Under the pieces are notes generated by a model. That model was not told the origin of the DNA. It worked only from the letters and a program-made list of their open reading frames with translations, and searched no databases. This document shows, one piece after another, positions 1 to 5,470 of a stretch of DNA of 10,072 nucleotides (positions are counted from its first letter, which is position 1; every line of letters starts with the position of its first letter). The stretch comes from an uncultured Porphyromonadaceae bacterium. GTDB lineage: Bacteria; Bacteroidota; Bacteroidia; Bacteroidales; Muribaculaceae. The stretch covers positions 1-10,072 of the forward strand of contig CABRGT010000069.1 of NCBI GenBank assembly GCA_902470475.1. The letters are read 5' to 3'. The translations under genes and the position numbers were made by a program.

Positions 1-13
1 CAATGATAAATAA

Positions 14-40
14 TTACCCGATTCACATTGAACCGGGTAA
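14..40. terminator. Hairpin at left edge, possible terminator
   Basis: Arms TTACCCG (14-20) and CGGGTAA (34-40) pair perfectly. Inside them TTCA (22-25) pairs with TGAA (29-32) around a 3-base loop, leaving one A-C mismatch. No T-run follows on the + strand, while the - strand continues into T-rich sequence. It could end transcription from a gene left of the window, but that gene is not visible, so the role is inferred. Confidence 0.35.
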
Positions 41-42
41 GG

Positions 43-62
43 GAAGATATGTCTTCATTTTT
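43..62 (+). terminator. Small hairpin followed by T-run
   Basis: GAAGA (43-47) pairs with TCTTC (52-56) across a 4-base loop and is followed by A and five T residues. This is a weak intrinsic-terminator shape and may act together with the hairpin just before it, to end a + strand transcript that enters from the left. Confidence 0.3.
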
Positions 63-154
63 GTCTTAAATGAAAGAGCCGTGTCTGTCGGTTCAGCTCC
101 GTTCGGTCCTCCGGCATCCCGGACTGTCGGGCGGTTTCGGCATGTCCGGCCCGT

Positions 155-182
155 CCGTCACATGCCTGTTCACGGCTTTTTT
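155..182 (+). terminator. Possible intrinsic terminator ahead of the DUF177 promoter
   Basis: CCGT (155-158) pairs with ACGG (172-175), and ACA (160-162) with TGT (167-169), around a TGCC loop with a small bulge. C and six T residues follow (177-182). The stem is short. The stretch from about 70 to 175 is GC-rich with several small CCGG-type repeats, and I see no credible gene in it. Confidence 0.3.
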
Positions 183-203
183 AACATTATTTTTTGGGAA
201 AAG

Positions 204-234
204 TTTGTCAATTGATAGATAATCCGTAACTTTG
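204..234 (+). promoter_or_regulatory. Bacteroidetes-type promoter for DUF177-rpmF-fabH
   Basis: TTTG (204-207) and TAACTTTG (227-234) are separated by 19 bases, matching the sigma-ABfr consensus TTTG/19-21/TAnnTTTG. Transcription would begin near 240, about 25 bases before the DUF177 start codon. No comparable box was found before rpmF or fabH, so this may serve the whole unit. Confidence 0.8.
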
Positions 235-265
235 CAAAGTTTTTCATAAAACGCCGACAAAAGTA

Positions 266-853
266 ATGGGAAAGTTCTCAGCATTTAAGTTGCCTTTGAA
301 GTCGTTGGCTCCCGGGACCCACGAGTTTGACTACAAGCTCGATCATCAGTTCTTCCTCAACATGGAGTATGATGAGATCCGAGGCGCCGACCTCGATGTG
401 CATCTGACCGTGAAGTACAATCACGATGTGTATGCTCTTCACTTCGACATAAAGGGCTCGGTGCTGATGCTTTGCGACCGCTGTCTCGACGACCTGGTGG
501 TGCCGGTCGACACTACCTACGACATCAACGTCGAATACGGCCAGGACTACAATGACGAGAGCGACGATCTGCTGGTCATCCCGCAGAGCGACAACGAACT
601 CAATGTGGCCTATATGCTGTATGACACCGTGGTGCTGGCAATTCCGATCAAGCATGTCCATCCGATGGGCAAGTGCAACCGCCAGATGAGCGCTCTGCTC
701 AAGAAGCACCGTGCGGGTGTGTCGTCAGAGGACGAGGCCCTGGCCGAGTCGATGATCGAATCAATCGATGAAATCGACGCGGATGAAAGCGAGGCGCCCG
801 CGACCGACCCGCGCTGGGATGCACTCAAAGGCCTTTCGGGCGGCGACAACTGA
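266..853 (+). CDS. DUF177 (YceD-like) protein, 23S rRNA accumulation family
   Basis: This is a 195-residue member of DUF177/YceD, a family tied to accumulation of 23S rRNA and encoded next to rpmF in many bacteria. Visible support is a CDRC motif (Cys70, Cys73) after a beta-rich N-terminal half, the segment IPIKHVHPMGKC (ending at Cys137) that matches the family's second conserved block, an acidic region (about 155-178), and the C-terminal DPRWDALKGL. Cys70, Cys73 and Cys137 with nearby His130 and His132 could bind a metal; that is inference. The ATG start lies about 25 bases after the predicted transcription start and no Shine-Dalgarno sequence is seen, which is normal in Bacteroidetes. It is the first gene of the unit with rpmF 66 bases downstream. 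The family call is firm; the exact biochemical role is not settled. Confidence 0.88.
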   Translation: MGKFSAFKLPLKSLAPGTHEFDYKLDHQFFLNMEYDEIRGADLDVHLTVKYNHDVYALHFDIKGSVLMLCDRCLDDLVVPVDTTYDINVEYGQDYNDESDDLLVIPQSDNELNVAYMLYDTVVLAIPIKHVHPMGKCNRQMSALLKKHRAGVSSEDEALAESMIESIDEIDADESEAPATDPRWDALKGLSGGDN

Positions 854-919
854 TGACTGGAATTTAAGACACTCTCTTCATATAATGATATAAATAAAAC
901 AAATAAACAATAAAGAACA

Positions 920-1108
920 ATGGCACATCCTAAACGCAAACAATCCAAGACCCGCACAGCCAAGCGTCGCACTCACGACAAGGCTGTTGCCCCCACACTT
1001 GCACTCTGCCCCAACTGCGGCGCATGGCACGTGTACCACACGGTATGCGGCGAATGCGGCTACTACCGCGGCAAACAGGCTATCGTCATTGGCGAGGCTG
1101 CACTCTGA
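920..1108 (+). CDS. rpmF: 50S ribosomal protein L32
   Basis: This 62-residue protein begins MAHPKRKQSKTRTAKRRTHD, the characteristic basic N-terminus of bacterial L32. It carries a zinc ribbon made of CPNC (Cys30, Cys33) and CGEC (Cys43, Cys46), so this is the zinc-binding form and not a cysteine-free paralog. Length and motif order are normal for the family. L32 sits in the large subunit near the peptidyl-transferase region. An AT-rich 66-base leader separates it from the DUF177 gene; I see no separate promoter box there, so co-transcription from the upstream promoter is likely. The DUF177-rpmF pairing is conserved widely across bacteria and supports both calls. Confidence 0.97.
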   Translation: MAHPKRKQSKTRTAKRRTHDKAVAPTLALCPNCGAWHVYHTVCGECGYYRGKQAIVIGEAAL

Positions 1109-1151
1109 TCAGGCTCCGTCGGTGCCGGGCTTGTCAGTCCGTGCAGGCGCG

Positions 1152-1252
1152 ATATGAAAAGTTACTCCTTGCGACTCCCCGGCTTGTCACACCTACTGAG
1201 CACAACGCACAGGTGGCATGTCCGCGGAGAAGAAAGGAGCAAGTTTTCATAT
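1152..1252 (+). other. Large imperfect hairpin in the rpmF-fabH spacer
   Basis: The outer arms, 1152-1170 and 1234-1252, pair at 17 of 19 positions: ATATGAAAA with TTTTCATAT, TT with AA, and CTCCTT with AAGGAG, interrupted by one G-G and one A-C mismatch. Inside, 1175-1182 pairs with 1222-1229 (CTCC and CGG against CCG and GGAG, one mismatch), and CACCT (1190-1194) pairs with AGGTG (1211-1215). The result is a rod of about 101 bases with internal loops. There is no T-run after it, so a plain terminator is unlikely. It could be a cis-regulatory leader of fabH, an RNA-processing site, a small RNA, or a short palindromic repeat element. I do not recognise it as a named RNA family. Confidence 0.55.
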
Positions 1253-1261
1253 ATATCCATC

Positions 1262-1280
1262 AGCCACCGCGTCTGTGGCT
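1262..1280 (+). other. Second hairpin in fabH leader
   Basis: AGCCAC (1262-1267) pairs with GTGGCT (1275-1280) around a 7-base loop. It lies between the large rod-like hairpin and the fabH start and is followed by an AT-rich stretch without T-run. It may be part of the same leader structure. Confidence 0.4.
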
Positions 1281-1316
1281 AAGTCAAATAATCAGCAACC
1301 AAATTCATAAAAATAT

Positions 1317-2303
1317 ATGTTCAGCGCACGCATATCCGCAATAGCTTCATACGTCCCCGAAGACGTACTCGACAACGAAATGCTCTCAAAGATGGTAGAT
1401 ACTAACGACGAGTGGATCACCACGCGCGTAGGTATCAAGGAACGCCGTATCTTGCGCAAGGAAGGTGCCGGCTCATCGTATCTGGGTATCAAGGCAGTGG
1501 AGAAAATGCTCGCGGATTACAATGTGAACGCCGACGAGGTCGATCTGCTCATCTGCGCCACGTCGAACCCCGACTACCGATTCCCGTCCACCGCGTCGGT
1601 GATCGCTTACGGCACAGGTCTTAAAAATGCCTATGCATATGATATTCAGGCTGCATGCGCGGGCTTCATCGTAGCTCTCCAGGATGCCGCCGCCTATGTC
1701 AAGTCGGGTATTTACAAGAAGGTGGTAGTATGCTGCGCGGAGAAGATGTCGTCGATGGTCAACTATCAGGACCGCGCCACATGTCCGCTCTTCGGCGACG
1801 GCGCTGCCTGTGTTCTTGTTGAACCGACTGAAGAAGCCGGAGTCGGCGTGATCGACGCAGTGTTCCATGTCGATGGCCGTGGCCGCGAGCATCTCCTCAT
1901 GGAGGCCGGCGGTTCTGTTCTGCCTACCTCTCAGGCTACCCTCGACGCGGGCCAGCACTTCCTGTTCCAGGACGGACGCAACGTCTACAAGAATGCTGTG
2001 ACCGACATGCTCACCTCTACTCTCGACGTGATGCAGCGCAATAACCTGGCCGCCGACGATGTCGATTATCTCATTCCCCATCAGGCCAATCTGCGCATCA
2101 TCGAGGCTGTGGCCGACCGCGCCAAGTTCCCCGCCGAGAAAGTACTGGTCAACATACAGCACTACGGCAACACATCGGCCGCGTCCATTCCTCTGTGTCT
2201 CGACGAGTACAAAGGCCAGCTCAAGAAGGGCGACCGGCTCATTCTGACAGCCTTCGGTGCCGGCTTCACTTGGGGTGCCATGTACCTCGTCTGGGATCTC
2301 TGA
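1317..2303 (+). CDS. fabH: 3-oxoacyl-ACP synthase III (KAS III)
   Basis: This is a 328-residue beta-ketoacyl-ACP synthase III, which condenses an acyl-CoA starter, typically acetyl-CoA, with malonyl-ACP to begin type II fatty-acid synthesis in the cytoplasm. The catalytic triad is visible in order: Cys114 in the AACAGF context, His255 in IPHQAN, and Asn285 in HYGNTSAASIP. The N-terminal part has the family pattern NDEWITTRVGIKERRI, and the C-terminus ends in GAGFTWGA. Length and motif spacing are normal. The ATG lies in an AT-rich leader without Shine-Dalgarno; no TAnnTTTG box was found in the 208-base spacer, so transcription probably comes through from rpmF, past the hairpins. In Enterobacteria plsX sits between rpmF and fabH; here it is absent. 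Confidence 0.97.
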   Translation: MFSARISAIASYVPEDVLDNEMLSKMVDTNDEWITTRVGIKERRILRKEGAGSSYLGIKAVEKMLADYNVNADEVDLLICATSNPDYRFPSTASVIAYGTGLKNAYAYDIQAACAGFIVALQDAAAYVKSGIYKKVVVCCAEKMSSMVNYQDRATCPLFGDGAACVLVEPTEEAGVGVIDAVFHVDGRGREHLLMEAGGSVLPTSQATLDAGQHFLFQDGRNVYKNAVTDMLTSTLDVMQRNNLAADDVDYLIPHQANLRIIEAVADRAKFPAEKVLVNIQHYGNTSAASIPLCLDEYKGQLKKGDRLILTAFGAGFTWGAMYLVWDL

Positions 2304-2317
2304 TAACTCATTCTGCC

Positions 2318-2364
2318 AAACATAAAGAGAGGGAACGCCCGCGGCGCTCCCTCTCTTTATGTTT
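2318..2364. terminator. Bidirectional terminator between fabH and queC
   Basis: The 17-base arms 2318-2334 and 2348-2364 are perfect reverse complements (AAACATAAAGAGAGGGA and its partner). After one mismatch, CGCC (2336-2339) also pairs with GGCG (2343-2346), extending the stem. The left arm is A-rich at its outer end and the right arm ends TTTATGTTT, so it can act on either strand. It lies between the convergent genes fabH and queC. Confidence 0.85.
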
Positions 2365-2415
2365 GGTGAGATGTGTCCGGAATTTGTGGAGGGCTGAGAA
2401 AGTCCGGAGCTTTCT

Positions 2416-3078
2416 TTACTCCTCGTAGCGGGTGGGATCCGTGAGGCCGGCGTCGCGGAATGCCTGGCGCCGTTCGGTGCATGTGCCGCAGCGGCCGCAG
2501 TGGAGTTCGCCGCCCTTGTAGCACGAGTAGGTGTGGCTGTAGTCGATGCCTAAGCGGCCGCCTCGGGCGGCTATGTCGCTCTTGGAGATGTCGGTGTAGG
2601 GCGATTCAAGTGTGATGCCGTCGTATGTGCCCGCGGCTATGGCTGCCGACATGGCGCGCACGAATCCCGGGCGGCAGTCGGGGTAGATGGCGTGGTCGCC
2701 GCCGTGGTTGGCCATCATCACGTGGCGCAGGCCCTTGCTTTCCGCTATGCCGGCGGCTATGGCGAGCATGATGCCGTTGCGGAAGGGTACCACGGTCGAG
2801 CGCATGTTCTCGTCGTCGTAGTTGCCTTCGGGGATGGCGTCGGCGCCCTGCAGCAGCGAGCTGTTGAAGATATCCCCGATGAAAGGCAGGTCGATCACCA
2901 GCAGCGGAATTCCGAGATGCGCGCAATTGTAGCGGGCGCATTCGATCTCACGGGCATTATGGTTCGAGCCATAGTTGAAAGTGACAGCCAGTGCGATACG
3001 GTCGGCGTATTCGTAGAGCATGGTGGTGGAGTCCATGCCGCCGCTGGCGATGAGCAGTGAGTCTTTTTCCATGGTCAT
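2416..3078 (-). CDS. queC: 7-cyano-7-deazaguanine synthase
   Basis: QueC converts 7-carboxy-7-deazaguanine to preQ0 using ATP and ammonia, a step in the synthesis of queuosine for tRNA. The 220-residue protein has the PP-loop ATP-binding motif SGGMDS (residues 12-17) near its N-terminus. Its zinc site is four cysteines near the C-terminus: Cys186, Cys194, Cys197 and Cys200 in the pattern C-x7-C-x2-C-x2-C. Length is typical. The chosen ATG overlaps the queF stop by four bases (ATGA), which indicates translational coupling; a second ATG two codons later is an alternative. QueD and QueE are not in the window. The gene ends toward the shared terminator with fabH. Confidence 0.96.
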   Translation of the reverse strand: MTMEKDSLLIASGGMDSTTMLYEYADRIALAVTFNYGSNHNAREIECARYNCAHLGIPLLVIDLPFIGDIFNSSLLQGADAIPEGNYDDENMRSTVVPFRNGIMLAIAAGIAESKGLRHVMMANHGGDHAIYPDCRPGFVRAMSAAIAAGTYDGITLESPYTDISKSDIAARGGRLGIDYSHTYSCYKGGELHCGRCGTCTERRQAFRDAGLTDPTRYEE

Positions 3079-3542
3079 CTGTTGGGGAACATGGCCAGCA
3101 TCCGGGCGCGGACGAGGTCCTGGTGGTCGGCGTCGCCGTAGTTGGCGAAGGGATATATGGATATGCCGCCGCGGGGCGTGAAGATGCCGCGGACTTCAAG
3201 ATACTTCGGATCCATCAGGCGCACGAGGTCCTTCATGATGATGTTGACGCAGTCCTCGTGGAAGTCGCCGTGGTTGCGGAAGCTGAACAGATAGAGTTTC
3301 AGACTCTTGCTTTCGACCATGTTGATGCGCGGAATGTAGCTGATGACGATTTCAGCGAAGTCGGGCTGCCCCGTCTTGGGGCACAGCGACGTGAATTCCG
3401 GACAGTTGAATGTTACCAGATATTCGTTTTCGGGATGTTTGTTGGGAAATGTCTCGAGTATTTCGGGGCAGTACTGCGTAGGATATTTTACCCCCTGATT
3501 GCCAAGGAGGGTGCAGTCTTTGACTTCTTCGGGCGAACGCAT
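3075..3542 (-). CDS. queF: NADPH-dependent preQ0 reductase
   Basis: QueF reduces the nitrile of preQ0 to the amine of preQ1 with NADPH, directly following QueC in queuosine synthesis. At 155 residues this is the short unimodular type, like that of Bacillus, and not the fused double-domain E. coli type. The catalytic Cys54 is in FTSLCPKTGQPDFAEI with Asp61 after it; ESKSLKLY (77-84) is the family signature and FHEDCVN (94-100) supplies the His and Glu of the active site. It is first in a two-gene operon with queC. The ATG lies only about 31 bases from the end of the SRP RNA gene, a space too short to hold a whole upstream promoter; see the finding on this. Confidence 0.97.
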   Translation of the reverse strand: MRSPEEVKDCTLLGNQGVKYPTQYCPEILETFPNKHPENEYLVTFNCPEFTSLCPKTGQPDFAEIVISYIPRINMVESKSLKLYLFSFRNHGDFHEDCVNIIMKDLVRLMDPKYLEVRGIFTPRGGISIYPFANYGDADHQDLVRARMLAMFPNR

Positions 3543-3563
3543 ATGGTTATGTATTTATATCGG

Positions 3564-3573
3564 AAATAAAAAA
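3564..3573 (-). terminator. T-run ending the SRP RNA gene
   Basis: Immediately after the 3' arm of the SRP RNA rod the - strand reads six T residues, then ATTT. With the GC-containing terminal stem just before it, this resembles an intrinsic terminator. Readthrough would enter queF. Confidence 0.6.
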
Positions 3574-3669
3574 GGGTAAGCTTACTACATCGCACCGCTA
3601 CGACCCAATACCCTTGCTTCAGTCAAGACCTGGGGGATTCTCGGGGAGCTGGTCGTGTAGGACTTACCC
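3574..3669 (-). ncRNA. ffs: Signal recognition particle RNA, small bacterial (4.5S) type
   Basis: The - strand holds a 96-nt rod-shaped RNA. Its ends GGGTAAG and CTTACCC pair (3663-3669 with 3574-3580), followed inward by CTACA with TGTAG, CGACC with GGTGCG (one bulge) and GCT with AGC. The apical region has AGGTC (3627-3631) and GAAGCA (3615-3620), matching the symmetric and asymmetric loop signature of SRP domain IV that binds Ffh (compare CAGGTC and GGAAGCAG in E. coli 4.5S). The 3' side reads GTAGCGGTGCGATGTAG, close to the conserved 3' side of bacterial SRP RNAs. A promoter ends 4 bases before it and a T-run follows. No protein is encoded here. The apical loop is not a standard GGAA tetraloop, so a covariance-model search should set the exact ends. 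Confidence 0.85.
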
Positions 3670-3673
3670 GATG

Positions 3674-3704
3674 CAAAGGTACGACTTTTTTTTGAATCCG
3701 CAAG
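3674..3704 (-). promoter_or_regulatory. Promoter of the SRP RNA gene
   Basis: On the - strand TACCTTTG (3681 to 3674) fits the TAnnTTTG -7 box exactly. CTTG (3704 to 3701) stands 19 bases upstream in the -33 position, with an A-tract between. Transcription would start about five bases after the -7 box, at the first G of the RNA. Confidence 0.8.
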
Positions 3705-3773
3705 GTGCGTCGCCGTAAAAAGCCGCTGAAAGTGTTAAAAATGATGCTGGATTAAAAAACAATTCAATAATTA

Positions 3774-3805
3774 TTGCATATATTAAAATATTAATTGTAA
3801 CTTTG
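3774..3805 (+). promoter_or_regulatory. Promoter for the orphan gene at 3913
   Basis: TAACTTTG (3798-3805) matches the -7 consensus, with TTG (3774-3776) 21 bases upstream. It sits in the AT-rich region between the divergent SRP RNA gene and the 141-residue gene. The resulting leader would be about 100 bases long and contains a weak CCGAT/ATCGG pairing (3849-3853 with 3870-3874). I see nothing else there. Confidence 0.7.
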
Positions 3806-3912
3806 CATCGGTTTTAAAGCAATTCGCAAATATCTTGATCTAATAAGTCCGATTGGTCTGACATGACTGATCGGTTGTAATGAAAAATCTTAAAAATTAA
3901 TTTCTGATTACT

Positions 3913-4338
3913 ATGAAAATCACAATTTCCATGAACGAGGTTCTCGAGCGCCTCTATGCGATTACGGCCCTTCACGGCTATGTCAACGACACCGGCGGCG
4001 GATATGTCGCCAACATTCTCACTCCGGCGCAGGTCCCGGCGCTTCGGGTGACGGTGCGGGCGGCGCATGGTGCGGCGATGTCGTACCTGGCTTTCTCGGG
4101 ATGGCACTCAGATCCCGACGGCGGCGAGCTGGCAGCCGTGGCACCCGATACGCTGGCTTCCGACGGTCCGACGGCCACGGCTATCCTGTCGGAGGCCGTC
4201 ACCTTCCTGACGCTGTACATCATCTACAGTACCGGAGCCGATGACCGCGCCGGACATGTGCATGAGCAGGCGGTCGCCTCGCTCCGGCATCTCGAGAGCC
4301 AACGCTGGCATGCCGCACGCATGACCGCGCACAGTTGA
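3913..4338 (+). CDS. Hypothetical protein, 141 residues
   Basis: I do not recognise this protein. It is predicted to be soluble and mainly helical: an N-terminal helix (about 6-21), a Gly-rich turn, a helical stretch around 38-60, a hydrophobic helix LSEAVTFLTLYIIYS (about 92-106) and a C-terminal helix (about 115-135). It has no cysteine, no signal peptide and no known catalytic motif. Its GC-rich codon use matches the neighbours, and a good promoter lies about 100 bases upstream, which supports it being real. Its size and helix pattern loosely recall small structural genes of Bacteroidales prophages, but that is a weak impression and no phage gene adjoins it. It stands alone between the divergent SRP RNA gene and pheS, 109 bases before the latter. 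Confidence 0.65.
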   Translation: MKITISMNEVLERLYAITALHGYVNDTGGGYVANILTPAQVPALRVTVRAAHGAAMSYLAFSGWHSDPDGGELAAVAPDTLASDGPTATAILSEAVTFLTLYIIYSTGADDRAGHVHEQAVASLRHLESQRWHAARMTAHS

Positions 4339-4355
4339 ATAATCCTGAATAATCC
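4337..4355. repeat. Short direct repeat GAATAATCC x2
   Basis: GAATAATCC occurs at 4337-4345 and again at 4347-4355, beginning within the stop codon of the orphan gene. It is a minor feature with no clear function. Confidence 0.4.
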
Positions 4356-4415
4356 ACTCACATCAATCACATAAGAAACATCAGCCACAATTATGAATTC
4401 TTCGCGAATTTTGCG

Positions 4416-4423
4416 TAACTTTG
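4416..4423 (+). promoter_or_regulatory. -7 box of the pheS operon promoter
   Basis: TAACTTTG matches the -7 consensus exactly. The -33 region is weak (TTATG around 4391-4395). Transcription would start near 4429, giving a leader of about 20 bases to the pheS ATG. The leader is too short for a T-box or a peptide attenuator. Confidence 0.7.
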
Positions 4424-4447
4424 CACCACTTAAGTAATAATCACGTG

Positions 4448-5470
4448 ATGTTAGAAAAAATAGCCAATTTACGCTCAGAGATAGCGACGCTGACGGCTGC
4501 CGACGCAGCCGAGGTGGAGGCTCTGCGCATCAAATATCTTAGTAAGAAGGGTATCATTCCGGCTCTGATGAACGATTTCCGCAACGTTCCGGCCGAGGAA
4601 AAGCGTACCGTCGGACAGGCGATCAACGAACTGAAGAACGCCGCCACCGACCGCATCAACGAACTGCGTGAGCAGCTTACCGCCGCCCGCGACGATATGA
4701 GCGGCCTCGACCTGACACGTACGGCCGCTCCGCTCCCGGTGGGCACGCGGCATCCGCTGTCGCTGGTGCGCGAGGAGATCATCGACATATTCCGTCGCCT
4801 GGGCTTCTCGATAGCCGAAGGCCCCGAGATCGAGGACGACTGGCATGTGTTCTCGTCGCTTAACTTTGCCGCCGACCATCCTGCCCGCGACATGCAGGAT
4901 ACGTTCTTCATCAACCGCATGCCCGACGTGCTGCTGCGCACTCACACCTCGTCGGTGCAGTCGCGCGTTATGGAGCACACCGAGCCGCCGATCCGTATCG
5001 TCTGCCCGGGCCGTGTCTACCGCAACGAGGCCATCTCGGCCCGCGCGCACTGCTTCTTCCACCAGGTGGAGGCTCTGTATGTAGACAAGGGCGTGACTTT
5101 CGCCGACCTGCTGCAGACGCTCGACTATTTCGCCCGCGAGATGTTCGGCAACGGCACCAAGATACGTCTGCGTCCGAGCTACTTCCCGTTCACGGAGCCG
5201 TCGGCCGAGATGGATATCAGCTGCGATCTCTGCGGCGGCAAGGGATGCTCGTTCTGCAAGGGTACCGGATGGGTCGAAATCCTCGGTTGCGGCATGGTCG
5301 ATCCCAACGTGCTGAAGGCATGCGGCATCGATCCCGAAAAGTACAGCGGATTCGCCCTCGGCATGGGTATCGAACGAATCACCAACCTGAAATACCGGGT
5401 CAATGACCTGCGGCTTTTCTCGGAGAACGACGTGCGCTTCCTCGATGAATTCGCCGGCACGCGTATCTGA
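4448..5470 (+). CDS. pheS: Phenylalanine-tRNA ligase alpha subunit
   Basis: PheS is the catalytic subunit of the alpha2-beta2 synthetase that charges tRNA-Phe. From the ATG at 4448 it has 340 residues. The N-terminal coiled-coil (about 1-85) would contact tRNA. The class II core follows: motif 1 near GFSIAEGPEIEDDWHVF (119-135), motif 2 in VCPGRVYRNE with HCFFHQVEAL (185-210), and motif 3 in GFALGMGIERIT (301-312), where Ala303 lies at the position that sets amino-acid selectivity. A loop with CDLC and CSFC (Cys259, 262, 267, 270) looks like a zinc knuckle. An in-frame TTG at 4421 and GTG at 4445 exist upstream, but the TTG lies inside the -7 box and cannot be transcribed as a start. pheT is not in the window. 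The stop overlaps the nth start by one base. Confidence 0.97.
   Translation: MLEKIANLRSEIATLTAADAAEVEALRIKYLSKKGIIPALMNDFRNVPAEEKRTVGQAINELKNAATDRINELREQLTAARDDMSGLDLTRTAAPLPVGTRHPLSLVREEIIDIFRRLGFSIAEGPEIEDDWHVFSSLNFAADHPARDMQDTFFINRMPDVLLRTHTSSVQSRVMEHTEPPIRIVCPGRVYRNEAISARAHCFFHQVEALYVDKGVTFADLLQTLDYFAREMFGNGTKIRLRPSYFPFTEPSAEMDISCDLCGGKGCSFCKGTGWVEILGCGMVDPNVLKACGIDPEKYSGFALGMGIERITNLKYRVNDLRLFSENDVRFLDEFAGTRI

Noticed and set aside
3..215. 70-codon frame at the left edge
   Set aside because: It runs through hairpins and into the -33 promoter box, has no good leader, and gives an unrecognisable product.
1024..1344. 106-codon frame overlapping rpmF and the fabH spacer
   Set aside because: It starts inside rpmF in another frame, and its Arg/Cys-rich product is a by-product of the rpmF end and the hairpin.
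1473..2162. 229-codon open frame antisense to fabH
   Set aside because: fabH on the other strand has its full catalytic triad; this frame shows no family features.
3543..3670. preQ1 riboswitch ahead of queF
   Set aside because: The location is suggestive, but the paired ends, AGGTC/GAAGCA apical signature and 3' block fit SRP RNA. The 31 bases left before queF hold no preQ1-type hairpin and pseudoknot.
3849..3874. Hairpin in the leader of the orphan gene
   Set aside because: Only 5 bp with a 16-base loop; likely by chance, so not listed as a separate feature.
4421..4447. Upstream TTG start of pheS
   Set aside because: The TTG lies inside the -7 promoter box, so it would not be on the transcript; the ATG at 4448 gives the usual PheS N-terminus.
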